Shown here piece by piece: positions 8,640-17,843 of a DNA stretch of 32,502 bases. The translations under genes and the position numbers were made by a program. The notes beneath the pieces were generated by a model that saw nothing but the letters and a program-made list of their open reading frames with translations, was not told where the DNA came from and searched no databases. Numbering within the stretch: position 1 is the first letter of the stretch; each line of letters opens with the position of its first letter. The stretch is taken from assembly GCA_937974575.1 (NCBI GenBank), contig CALJVI010000313.1, positions 1 to 32,502 on the forward strand. The letters run 5' to 3'. The DNA comes from an uncultured Saprospiraceae bacterium (GTDB taxonomy: Bacteria; Bacteroidota; Bacteroidia; Chitinophagales; Saprospiraceae).

Positions 8640-11600
8640 TTGGATAAAGGAAGAACATATTATTTGATTGCACTGCTATCGGTCCTGATATTGCACGCAA
8701 CCACTAATTTTTTCACATTTGATCAGACTTATGATGCTTATGTGCACATCTTCTTTGCCGATCATTATGCTGAAAATTGGTTTGACAACTGGGATTACCG
8801 TTGGTATACTGGATTTAACATTACGTCATATCCACCTTTAGTACATCAGATTGTAGCCTTGCTTTCAATGGTAATGGGCTTAAAGCTGGCATTTTTCTTT
8901 TGGTCTGTGCTTATGGTCTTGTGGTTGGTAAGAGGGATGTACTACTTTGCGCAGCTGTGGGTCAGTAAAGAGGCAGCAGGTATTGCTGCAATTTTGATGG
9001 TGTTTACGGGGAGTCTTACAGAAGCAATGCATATTTTTGGTCAGATCCCTAGTATCACGGGAATTGCTTTTCTACTGAATTCATGCCCAGAAATATATAA
9101 GTGGATCATCACTAATAAACGATCTCATCTTTGGTTAAGTATTGCATTTTTAAGTGTTACTTCAGCAGCACACCATGTCACTACCATTTTTGGAATGGTG
9201 TTTTTTATTTTTCCTACTATTGGTTTAGCCTTAATAGATCTTTGTATTCAAGATAAAGGATCTATAGAGGATGTCCGTATCAAAGACTTTTTTACAAAAA
9301 TGGCAAGCTACTTAACACGGCTTATACCATTTGGTGTCGCAGTGGGACTGATTGTTATAATTGTTATTTTTCCTTATTGGGTCTGGACCAACTCGGATCC
9401 AATAAGTCAAGTCCCGATTCCGCATGGCTCTAGAGAGTCATTTATCGAACAGCCGAATTTGGGCGTTATATTCTTTATCTTTCCATGGGGTATTATGTTG
9501 TTTGCCTTACCATATATAATCTCAAGATCATACTATCGTCGCCATATATTTATCGGCTTATCCTTGACCTTATTATTGATTTTAGGTACTGGTGGTACAA
9601 CCCCTATACCCAGATGGATACTTGGAGATCATGCATATGAAATTCTTACTCTAGATAGATTTACATTCTGGGCAACTTTAATTTCTGTCCCATTCTTTGG
9701 GGAATTTATGCATAAGTTATATACTGGTGAACTTAAGAAAATTAAATACAACTCACACTTTAGAAAATTTACTTTAGTGTTTTTCTCTCTGGGTATTATT
9801 ATTTTTAATGTCCTGATTGTGAATGCGGGTTACTTTCAAGCTTTCCAGCCAAAAGAGATAGATCCCAATCCTATAGTTAATTTCCTAAGTCGAGATAAGC
9901 ATAGTGACTGGCGATATATGACCTTAGGCTTTGGAGATCAAATGGCGTGGTTATCTGCTAATACGGATGCCTTATCCGTTGATGGCAATTACCATAGTGC
10001 AAGAAGACTGCCTGAGATGACCTCAAAGGCTGTAGAACGATTAGAAAATGCAAAATACCAAGGGGAAGAAGGCATTAGTTCTTTAAGAGAGTTTTTAACG
10101 GTACCTGAAAAGTTTAGCTTGAAATTCATTTTTGCAAATGATAAATTCTATGAACCAATTCTGTTTTTTCTCGGCTGGGATAAGATTAGTCAATTGGAAA
10201 ACAATGTCGTAGTATGGCAGCGGCCAGATGTACCGCCACTTCCAGATTTATTGCCCAGAAAGAATATCCCTTCTATTCAAAGATTCATGTGGGGTGTTTT
10301 ACCGCTGATCTGTTTTTGCTTTGCTGTCTTTCTTTACATCAAGCAGCTATACACGAAAAATTGGGTTATGTTCAATTCTTCATTGTCGCAATTGATAAAG
10401 CTAACAAAGCCAGAGATTAGGAGAAAGTCCGTATGGTTTACCCAGTCTGCTTGGATGATATTCTTGCTTCTTCTATCCGTTGGGTTTGCTTCTTTCGTCG
10501 CCATCAATCATGACGATCATGCCAGCCCTGAACGAGTTATTAACGCATATTTTGATGCAATAAATTATAAGAAATTTAAGAAAGCTTACTCCTACTTAGA
10601 TAAGGAGACGAGGCCAACGATGGATCAGTATATGCTGGAGCTTTCCTTGGAAGATGGAATTTTAGCCTCTTACTCGATTCTTGACTCTATTAAAATGTTG
10701 GATGTAAGCTATGAAAGTGCTACTGAGGCTAAGACAACAGTGGGCGTATTGTCTACGACTTCACTTATGAATTATAATACCACTGAATACTTGGATTTAG
10801 TAAAAAGAGATGGAGGTTGGTATTTAAAGCATGATGTATTTGAAAAGGATGTTCCTGCAGATCAATTCTTCGGTATTCCCGATATTTCCTTTCATAAACA
10901 AGGTAGAAGAAAAGCGGATGTCAGTACAACACGACGTGAGGATGTTTTGGATCGACCAGAAGCATTCATTCTTCAATCCTCGCTTGTGCAAAAAGATGGC
11001 AACTATTACATCGTCGGTGAAGTACAAAATGTAGATAATGTACCAGCTTATATCACAGTAGAGGGATCATTGTTGGATGAAAAAGGGAAACTAATTTCGA
11101 GGTATAATGCAGGAAATGCTATTGTGCATAGGTTATTACCAAACGAGAAGACTCCTTTTAGGATTGATTTTGAAAGTCAATTGGATTCTTTAGAAGAAAA
11201 CTATTTGTACCTAGAAAGTAACCAGGATTATGCAAATGAAGTATACAAGGTACCTGATGACTTCAATGTTTTCATTAGAACTATGGTTAGCGGGCAGAAA
11301 ATGTATAAACTGATGGGAGTTAAAGAGCTGTCTGTCAGTGGAAATGATGTGAATGGTTCATTGGTTAATTATGGGACAAATGAAATAAGTATTCCTCAAA
11401 TTTTACTTGCAGAATATGATCAGAGTAACCAGTTGAAATGGATAGAAACTAAATACCTGAACAGTGGTCTTAGGCCTCAACGTAAAAAGAAATTCAAGAT
11501 TAAGTCTAAAATAGACGAAGTGTTGCTGGTGAAAACGGGAAGTGAAAACCAACTATTTGTAAACGGAACTTCCAAAGGGCAAATGAAATACTTCGATAGA

Positions 11601-11702
11601 ATTGAAGATCATCTAAATGAACAGAATAATATAAAACTAAATAAAATTGATAAGAGTACTTTGAAAATCTATATGAACTGCTTTGTATATGATTTAAATT
11701 AA
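8640..11702 (+). CDS. Large multi-pass membrane protein of the 6-pyruvoyl-tetrahydropterin-synthase-related (PTPS_related, GT-C-like) type, with C-terminal NTF2-like and FxLYD-like extracytoplasmic regions; TTG start
   Basis: N-terminal membrane half with HIFFADHYAENWFDNWDYRWYTGFNITSYPPLVHQ. C-terminal soluble part ERVINAYFDAINYKKFKKAYSYL... (NTF2-like) then YYIVGEVQNVDNVPAYITVEGSLLDEKG (FxLYD-like). In-frame stop upstream at 8625; only TTG at 8640 (or ATT) gives this start. Confidence 0.72.
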   Translation: MDKGRTYYLIALLSVLILHATTNFFTFDQTYDAYVHIFFADHYAENWFDNWDYRWYTGFNITSYPPLVHQIVALLSMVMGLKLAFFFWSVLMVLWLVRGMYYFAQLWVSKEAAGIAAILMVFTGSLTEAMHIFGQIPSITGIAFLLNSCPEIYKWIITNKRSHLWLSIAFLSVTSAAHHVTTIFGMVFFIFPTIGLALIDLCIQDKGSIEDVRIKDFFTKMASYLTRLIPFGVAVGLIVIIVIFPYWVWTNSDPISQVPIPHGSRESFIEQPNLGVIFFIFPWGIMLFALPYIISRSYYRRHIFIGLSLTLLLILGTGGTTPIPRWILGDHAYEILTLDRFTFWATLISVPFFGEFMHKLYTGELKKIKYNSHFRKFTLVFFSLGIIIFNVLIVNAGYFQAFQPKEIDPNPIVNFLSRDKHSDWRYMTLGFGDQMAWLSANTDALSVDGNYHSARRLPEMTSKAVERLENAKYQGEEGISSLREFLTVPEKFSLKFIFANDKFYEPILFFLGWDKISQLENNVVVWQRPDVPPLPDLLPRKNIPSIQRFMWGVLPLICFCFAVFLYIKQLYTKNWVMFNSSLSQLIKLTKPEIRRKSVWFTQSAWMIFLLLLSVGFASFVAINHDDHASPERVINAYFDAINYKKFKKAYSYLDKETRPTMDQYMLELSLEDGILASYSILDSIKMLDVSYESATEAKTTVGVLSTTSLMNYNTTEYLDLVKRDGGWYLKHDVFEKDVPADQFFGIPDISFHKQGRRKADVSTTRREDVLDRPEAFILQSSLVQKDGNYYIVGEVQNVDNVPAYITVEGSLLDEKGKLISRYNAGNAIVHRLLPNEKTPFRIDFESQLDSLEENYLYLESNQDYANEVYKVPDDFNVFIRTMVSGQKMYKLMGVKELSVSGNDVNGSLVNYGTNEISIPQILLAEYDQSNQLKWIETKYLNSGLRPQRKKKFKIKSKIDEVLLVKTGSENQLFVNGTSKGQMKYFDRIEDHLNEQNNIKLNKIDKSTLKIYMNCFVYDLN

Positions 11703-11705
11703 ATA

Positions 11706-12914
11706 ATGAAGAAATATTGTTTCTTTCTCATGAGTATTGGGTTTCTAGCCTTGACTTTTGGTTGCAATGTCAGCACCATAGAGAATGTACAATGTATGTC
11801 AAAAGGGAAAGCGGAAATAAAATACTTTAAAGACAAATACAAAGCTGGAGATAAAATCAAAATCAAAGTAGAAACCAAAGACTTGGACCGTGAGGATATT
11901 CTTATCGTCTGGGATGGAAAATTTGGGGAGCAATATTTTGAAAAGAAAGTTTACAGTGAAGATTTTATATTTAATTTTCCGGATTCCATTAGTAACTACA
12001 GTGGCTTTGCTTCCATAAAAGTAGTTCACTGCAATAAAATTTTAAATAGAAAGAAAACTTATATCACTAGTCTCCATCCTAAAGGAGCTATAGAATCCTA
12101 TTTGGGTCCAAAAACACTAGCCATAGACCAAAATATGGAATCTATGCTATGTCTAATTCCAACAGATAAATTTGGTAATGCCCTTGAAATTACGGACACT
12201 GTTTTGTTCAATACCAAATATAACAATATGGCTATGCAGTCTGTATCCAAAGGAATTGAAAACCTGGTGACTTATATCAAAATTGAAAATAATCAACAAG
12301 TAGGAAAAGTGCTTTTAGGGGCAAAATGTGACGATACTTATATTGATGAACAAGAAGTGGCTATCGTACAAGGTCCTATGAAAAAGGTTAAGATCAATGT
12401 TGTCGAGATGCATCCTTTCAGTGATCAAAGACAATTGGTGCATTTGAATACGGATGTGATTTATGATGCAAAGAATAATATCGTAGCTGATGGTACTAGT
12501 ATCATATTTGTTGTTTATGAGAATGACGAAGTCATTGCTCAATACCAGACATATACGGTAAGTGGAATTGCTAACGTATATATCGAAAACCCAAAGAGTA
12601 CTGCTGAGTGGAAGGTGTCTATATCTGGTGCTCCTCAAAAAGCAAGTATCCGATTGAATTTCGAAGATAATATAGAGTCTATTCCAGTGAGAATCGAGAA
12701 GAACCATCTCGTAATAGGGCCAGTTATTGGATCCTTGGATCAGTATATCCCTGATGGTACAGAGGTTAATGTTGTTTTTAATTATAGTATTTCTGAAACA
12801 GCCGACATAGAACATGGATTTGCACGATTGAAAATCCCAGTAAGCTTGACTGAAGCAGATGAGTTGATTTGCGAAGTTGAAATTAATGGGCAGAAAGTAA
12901 AACTGATTTATTAA
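11706..12914 (+). CDS. Hypothetical lipoprotein, probably Ig-like beta-sandwich domains
   Basis: MKKYCFFLMSIGFLALTFGCNVS lipobox. Repeated beta-rich segments (KAGDKIKIKVETKDLD; IPDGTEVNVVFNYSI). Starts 3 bp after the previous stop. Confidence 0.65.
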   Translation: MKKYCFFLMSIGFLALTFGCNVSTIENVQCMSKGKAEIKYFKDKYKAGDKIKIKVETKDLDREDILIVWDGKFGEQYFEKKVYSEDFIFNFPDSISNYSGFASIKVVHCNKILNRKKTYITSLHPKGAIESYLGPKTLAIDQNMESMLCLIPTDKFGNALEITDTVLFNTKYNNMAMQSVSKGIENLVTYIKIENNQQVGKVLLGAKCDDTYIDEQEVAIVQGPMKKVKINVVEMHPFSDQRQLVHLNTDVIYDAKNNIVADGTSIIFVVYENDEVIAQYQTYTVSGIANVYIENPKSTAEWKVSISGAPQKASIRLNFEDNIESIPVRIEKNHLVIGPVIGSLDQYIPDGTEVNVVFNYSISETADIEHGFARLKIPVSLTEADELICEVEINGQKVKLIY

Positions 12915-12917
12915 AGA

Positions 12918-14900
12918 ATGGTGATAGAGAATAACTTTTTACGATATCTTTTACCAAGATTAGCTTACCTAATCATGTTGGTAATTGTATTGTCTTTACT
13001 CGCCAATGTGTTTGCTTTTTTTAGTCATGCAAACTATATGCAACCTGAGAAAAAGGTCAAATCTATTTATAGCACCTCTTATCATGTTCCAACTACTGTG
13101 TGGGATCAACCTCAAGTAGCCAATGGTAGAATGCTAGAACAATTTGATAACGCTGAGATTACTAGAGCTTATCAGAATGCATGGTACTTTCTCAATGAGT
13201 CGCTTAGAAAGAAATCAACAGTAGGTTTGGAAGACTTTTTTGCGGATCATCTCATTGAAGAAATAGAAAAAGTAATCACCAAAGATCATGACTATATCGA
13301 AGATAGAGTGGATTTGGATCACAATATTGATTTGCATCTTTTTTCTATCGATAAGCAAGTTGCAGCTTTTAAAGACACTAATGTTAGAATAAAACGTAAA
13401 GTTGTTAATAAGGGTAGTATCGTATATGAAGAGGAAGTATACAAGAATTATGAGGTAGTTATGACTCTTGCGGACGGAAAATGGAAAGTATTGCATCTCA
13501 AAGAGATGGAGAATACAATAAAGGCGCCCGACTTTAAAAATGAACCTCGGTTTGTAATGGACTCCATCGTGACTTACGTCCAAAGTGGCGAGAGCGAATA
13601 TGGTAAAGCAGCAAAGGTAAATTGCAAAACAAAGCCTCTAAAGGGATATCATAAACTCATGCCAGGAGAGACACTCTACAGGCTTTCCAAAAAGTATAAT
13701 GTTTCGGTAAAACAAATGATGAAGTGGAACAAAATTGCAAATCTGGCAGACATAAAAGCATGCAGTCATCTAAGGGTAGTTCCTCAACAAAAGGATCGTA
13801 AAAAGATAGTCTTAGTAACGCCACGTGTCGAGCGAGAAGCAAAATTGAAAATAAGAAAAGTAGAAAAAGGAGAAAGCCTTTTTAAGATTGCTAAAGAGTA
13901 TAATCTACAACCCTCTGTTTTAAAAGAAGCAAATGGGATAGAGGACATTATAATTAGCGAAGGTCAAATTTTGGAAATACCTAACCTCCTTGAGATCAAT
14001 AGGTCAAAGATAAACAAGTTGAAAGGTATTAATTACTATCCGCAGGATACTCCATGGTGGGATTTTTGGACGGCATATGACTCTAAAATAATTCGTAAGG
14101 ATCTGCTTACGATTAAGAAATTGGGGATGAATACCATACGTGTTTTCGTTCCAAGTGATGGTGTGATTCCAGGTTTGCAGTTCAATACTATGCTGGATAA
14201 ACTAGAAAGCCTTTTGGATGAATGCGAAACGCTAGATTTGGATGTGATGGTTACCCTATTTGATTTTCCAGTTAGTTTTGATTTATCTTATTATACCAAA
14301 TCAGAAAGACAACTAGAAGGATTGTTGACGAGATTTAAAGACCATCCAGCATTATTGGCTTGGGATTTAAAGAATGAACCTGATTTAGACTTTAAATTAC
14401 ATGGTAAAAAGAAAGTGATTCAGTGGCTAAGTTACTTGATAGAGAAAGCAAGAGTTTATGATCCAAATCATTTATTGACAATTGGTTGGTCCAATCCAGA
14501 GTCGGCTATAAATTTGAGTAAGGAGTTAGATTTCATAAGCTATCACTACTATCGAGAGGTCAGTTCATTAAAGTTGGATATGCTTAAGCTGCGAGAAGCA
14601 GTGAATAATAAACCTTTAGTCTTGCAAGAATTCGGGATTCCGTCGGATAGGAAGTGGTACAAGCCTTTAGGTTACTCAAAGGATGACCAGTCAGAATATT
14701 TGTCAGAATTCAAAAAAGAAATGGAGGCTAATAATTTACCATACATGCTTTGGACATTATATGATTTTACTGATATTCCTACGGAAGTATTTGGTCATAA
14801 ACGATGGGCGACTAATAAGCAAAAGTACTTTGGCCTCATTGACCATGATGGTAAGAAAAAACCATCCTATTACATATTCTCTCCCGAATCAGCGAAATAA
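12918..14900 (+). CDS. Membrane-anchored protein: TM + NTF2-like region + two LysM domains + GH5-like TIM-barrel glycosidase
   Basis: TM near N-terminus. LysM-like GYHKLMPGETLYRLSKKYNVSVKQMMKWN and RKVEKGESLFKIAKEYNLQPSVLKEANGI. Glycosidase region LLTIKKLGMNTIRVFVPSDG ... LAWDLKNEPDLD (acid/base NEP) ... KPLVLQEFGIPSD (nucleophile E). Starts 3 bp after the previous stop. Confidence 0.82.
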   Translation: MVIENNFLRYLLPRLAYLIMLVIVLSLLANVFAFFSHANYMQPEKKVKSIYSTSYHVPTTVWDQPQVANGRMLEQFDNAEITRAYQNAWYFLNESLRKKSTVGLEDFFADHLIEEIEKVITKDHDYIEDRVDLDHNIDLHLFSIDKQVAAFKDTNVRIKRKVVNKGSIVYEEEVYKNYEVVMTLADGKWKVLHLKEMENTIKAPDFKNEPRFVMDSIVTYVQSGESEYGKAAKVNCKTKPLKGYHKLMPGETLYRLSKKYNVSVKQMMKWNKIANLADIKACSHLRVVPQQKDRKKIVLVTPRVEREAKLKIRKVEKGESLFKIAKEYNLQPSVLKEANGIEDIIISEGQILEIPNLLEINRSKINKLKGINYYPQDTPWWDFWTAYDSKIIRKDLLTIKKLGMNTIRVFVPSDGVIPGLQFNTMLDKLESLLDECETLDLDVMVTLFDFPVSFDLSYYTKSERQLEGLLTRFKDHPALLAWDLKNEPDLDFKLHGKKKVIQWLSYLIEKARVYDPNHLLTIGWSNPESAINLSKELDFISYHYYREVSSLKLDMLKLREAVNNKPLVLQEFGIPSDRKWYKPLGYSKDDQSEYLSEFKKEMEANNLPYMLWTLYDFTDIPTEVFGHKRWATNKQKYFGLIDHDGKKKPSYYIFSPESAK

Positions 14901-14915
14901 TTTTAGCGTTACCAA

Positions 14916-16208
14916 TTACTTGTTTTCTGTAATTAGCTTCTGAAAATGCATGATATACCAATCTGCAATATCAGACATTGGTAAGCCATTTGCCGCTACA
15001 AAATTTTGTTTAGCATTTCTTTTTCTATGATCATTATTTGTAAGCAACTTCTGCATGGCCATTGCCATTTCAGGTATACTATCCGGAGTAAAATATTCTC
15101 CGGTATATCCTTCTTCGGTTATGAGTTCTTTTAGATCTCCGATGTTGGGCAGCATAACCGCTTTTCCATAACTACCTGCCTGATGCAATACTCCAGAGCT
15201 TCCAGTAGTACTCGTATAGTCAAATGCGACAATAGTACTTGAAGAAAATAATCCAGCTACGTCTTCCTCTTCAACATATCCTGTAAAATGTATTCCTTCT
15301 GTATCTGCATATTTTTCTTTTACATTCTGTAAGTACCCTTTTACATTTGGATTGTCTGTCCCTGCTATGGTCAATTCAATAGGGAAGTCTACCAGACTTC
15401 TGACTTCAATCATTGCTTCTATTAGATTTTCTACTTTTTTGTAGGTGCCAAATTTTCCAAAAGTCAATATCTTTCTCACTTCAGGATTGTAGTCGAAGTC
15501 TGGTGTTTCCGCCGACTCAAAACTTCCATGCGGCAGTAGTGCTACATTTTTGCAGCCATACTTTTTTTCTAGGATATGAACATACTTTGGTATAGTTACC
15601 CCGACTAGATTAGCTGACAGTATGATTTTAGTTATTTGTTTTCCTATGAAGTTATACATGCTCTTCATTATGGGATTCTGTGTGATTCCTGCTGAATCAT
15701 AATCTACCGTCTCTATGATATTGTGTAGCAATACCATAGAAGGTATACCATTCCATTTTGTCATCAATGGACTAAGGAGTCCAAGGGTTGCCGCAACTTT
15801 GCTGTCTCCAAAAGACAAAAATTGTAGATTATACAAAACTACATCTGGCTTAATGTCATTAATAGATTTTTTAATCTTTACTGCGGTATTCATTTTATTA
15901 AACGACCATACAGGATGAATAAACAGATTTTTAGGTCTATCCTTTGCAGGATAAGCCTTATTGTCTGGCAATATATCTGTGATGATATGAATTTCCTTAA
16001 TATCTCCTTTTTGCTTGAATTGTTCTATAAGATGAAATGCATATTCGTTCAATGTTCCCTTACTAGGTGGATATGGAGAAACTATAGCTACGACTTGTGC
16101 TTCATATGCAGTAGATACTTCCTTATGATGGGCTATAGTTGGATTGCTTTTGGGCAAATCAGCTACAAATTTAGAGGGACGATTAATGCTTGAGGCGTTA
16201 TTTTTCAT
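14916..16208 (-). CDS. Family 4-type glycosyltransferase (glycosyl transferase group 1)
   Basis: VAIVSPYPPSKGTLNEYAFHL; KILTFGKFGTYKKVENLIEAM; HFTGYVEEEDVAGLFSSSTIVAFDYTSTTGSSGVLHQAGSYGKAVMLPNIG: GT-B E-x7-E-type region. Confidence 0.85.
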   Translation of the reverse strand: MKNNASSINRPSKFVADLPKSNPTIAHHKEVSTAYEAQVVAIVSPYPPSKGTLNEYAFHLIEQFKQKGDIKEIHIITDILPDNKAYPAKDRPKNLFIHPVWSFNKMNTAVKIKKSINDIKPDVVLYNLQFLSFGDSKVAATLGLLSPLMTKWNGIPSMVLLHNIIETVDYDSAGITQNPIMKSMYNFIGKQITKIILSANLVGVTIPKYVHILEKKYGCKNVALLPHGSFESAETPDFDYNPEVRKILTFGKFGTYKKVENLIEAMIEVRSLVDFPIELTIAGTDNPNVKGYLQNVKEKYADTEGIHFTGYVEEEDVAGLFSSSTIVAFDYTSTTGSSGVLHQAGSYGKAVMLPNIGDLKELITEEGYTGEYFTPDSIPEMAMAMQKLLTNNDHRKRNAKQNFVAANGLPMSDIADWYIMHFQKLITENK

Positions 16209-16210
16209 AC

Positions 16211-17539
16211 TTAGGATATATCAGTTTTCAATCTAATTTTTTTCTTAGTTATTCTATTTTGACTATTCGTTTTTGTGTACATGTATTGATATATGACCAT
16301 GGCTAAAAACATACTGCCCATTAACACTACTTGTACCATTATGACTTCTTCCATAGACCCATGAAATAGAAAAATGCCTAAGATCTGAAGAAAGCCAACA
16401 AGCAATGAAATAGCAACTGGCGTATAATTTTCCAGTGACATATGGTAATAGACAAATACGTTAGCACAGGAGAATAGGGTAGTTGCTACAGCATACTTCC
16501 ATAACAAGGGAGCAGTGATCAAATATGCGCTACCAAAAAGAATATTTACAATGAAGGTATCAAGAAAAAAGCAAGCAAGTATTATCGCAAATCCAAAGGC
16601 TCCTACTGCACCTACTGAAGCCCAAAAGAGTTGAATATGTGATTCCCCTTTCTTTTCTTTCTCAATTACTTTTGGAAACAATAAAGTAACGATTGTCCAA
16701 GTAGCAAAAAATACTACTCGCCCTATCAATGCTAGCGATGCATATAGACCAGCTTCTTTGTTTTCGAAGAAATGTTTTGCTAATAAGACATCACTATTGT
16801 TGATAATGATTTGGCTGAATTCATATAAACCTACTATTCCAAGAAAAAATAGCAACTGTCTGGAATGAGCAAAACTCACACTTTTGAAAAAACTGATCGT
16901 AGGGATTCTGGCTATAAAGGCTCCAAAAAGAAAGGACATAATAAAACCAAAAGAAATGGCTTCAATTACCCATGTCTGATGTAGAAATACACAGATGTAC
17001 ACCAATACACAAGTGAATACCAAACGACCCAGCATCTCTGCAATATACGTGTTGGCTAACTTTCTAAATTGATTGCTTCCTTGAAAGTATCCTCTTGACA
17101 CACTCATGTCAATATACAAAGGAATAGCTACGAATAGCATTACCAATGGAGTCGTCGAACTAAAATTTAGAAATCCTCTTATTGCTTCTTGGAAAATAAT
17201 AAGTAGAAAGGAAGTGCTGACCGAAAAGATCAAAGCATACTTTTTCATCCATGATATGAATGCTTCAAGTCTAGCATTCTCACCATCTGCATGATATGTG
17301 GATACAAATTTGGTGGTCGCTAGTTGGATGCCTAATGCCGTAAAGGAAAGTACTAAAACCAAGGTAGCGATGATGTTTGCCGCTGCAAACTCTTCTGGAC
17401 CTAGATATCGACCCAATAATAGATTAAGTCCGTAATTGCCTATATTGACTAATAGGGTACTTGCGAATAGAAATCCAGCTTCTCCAAACTTATCTATTAA
17501 GCGCTTCATAAGTTTACTTAGCGATTGCTTTTTAAACAA
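16211..17539 (-). CDS. Polysaccharide flippase/exporter (Wzx / MOP superfamily)
   Basis: About 12-14 TM segments. LLGRYLGPEEFAAANIIATLVLVLSFTALGIQLATTKFVS, typical of the polysaccharide biosynthesis protein family. Confidence 0.85.
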   Translation of the reverse strand: MFKKQSLSKLMKRLIDKFGEAGFLFASTLLVNIGNYGLNLLLGRYLGPEEFAAANIIATLVLVLSFTALGIQLATTKFVSTYHADGENARLEAFISWMKKYALIFSVSTSFLLIIFQEAIRGFLNFSSTTPLVMLFVAIPLYIDMSVSRGYFQGSNQFRKLANTYIAEMLGRLVFTCVLVYICVFLHQTWVIEAISFGFIMSFLFGAFIARIPTISFFKSVSFAHSRQLLFFLGIVGLYEFSQIIINNSDVLLAKHFFENKEAGLYASLALIGRVVFFATWTIVTLLFPKVIEKEKKGESHIQLFWASVGAVGAFGFAIILACFFLDTFIVNILFGSAYLITAPLLWKYAVATTLFSCANVFVYYHMSLENYTPVAISLLVGFLQILGIFLFHGSMEEVIMVQVVLMGSMFLAMVIYQYMYTKTNSQNRITKKKIRLKTDIS

Positions 17540-17832
17540 TTCAAATCTAATTTACTCAAATGCAAATATTCTTGAAATGTTGGATTGTTATTAGCCTGGA
17601 TACAAAACTTGCAATCATGGTCTTCAGCTTCTTTTTTTAACATCACGAGGGCATTAAACCCAGTAAGGTCTATAGACTTCATTTGCTCCAAATCCACGAG
17701 TACTTGATCAGCATTCTTATCAACGTATGTGCTGATCGCTTGTCTGAACTCCAATGCCTCTATTCCGACTAAGTCACCAATTAAAGCCATATGCTGATTG
17801 TATTCGTTTGTGTCTATTTCTACTGTTAGCAT
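17518..17832 (-). CDS. Stand-alone STAS domain protein (anti-sigma-factor-antagonist-like)
   Basis: VLVDLEQMKSIDLTGFNALVMLKKEAEDHDCKFCIQANNNPTFQEYLHLSKLD matches the STAS core. 3' end overlaps the flippase start by 22 nt. Confidence 0.75.
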   Translation of the reverse strand: MLTVEIDTNEYNQHMALIGDLVGIEALEFRQAISTYVDKNADQVLVDLEQMKSIDLTGFNALVMLKKEAEDHDCKFCIQANNNPTFQEYLHLSKLDLNCLKSNR

Positions 17833-17843
17833 GAATTTCTATT

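Noticed and set aside
12315-12815. Antisense 166-aa ORF within the lipoprotein gene
   Set aside because: Shadow ORF; the sense frame has a lipobox and tight operon spacing. The antisense translation lacks domain-like features.
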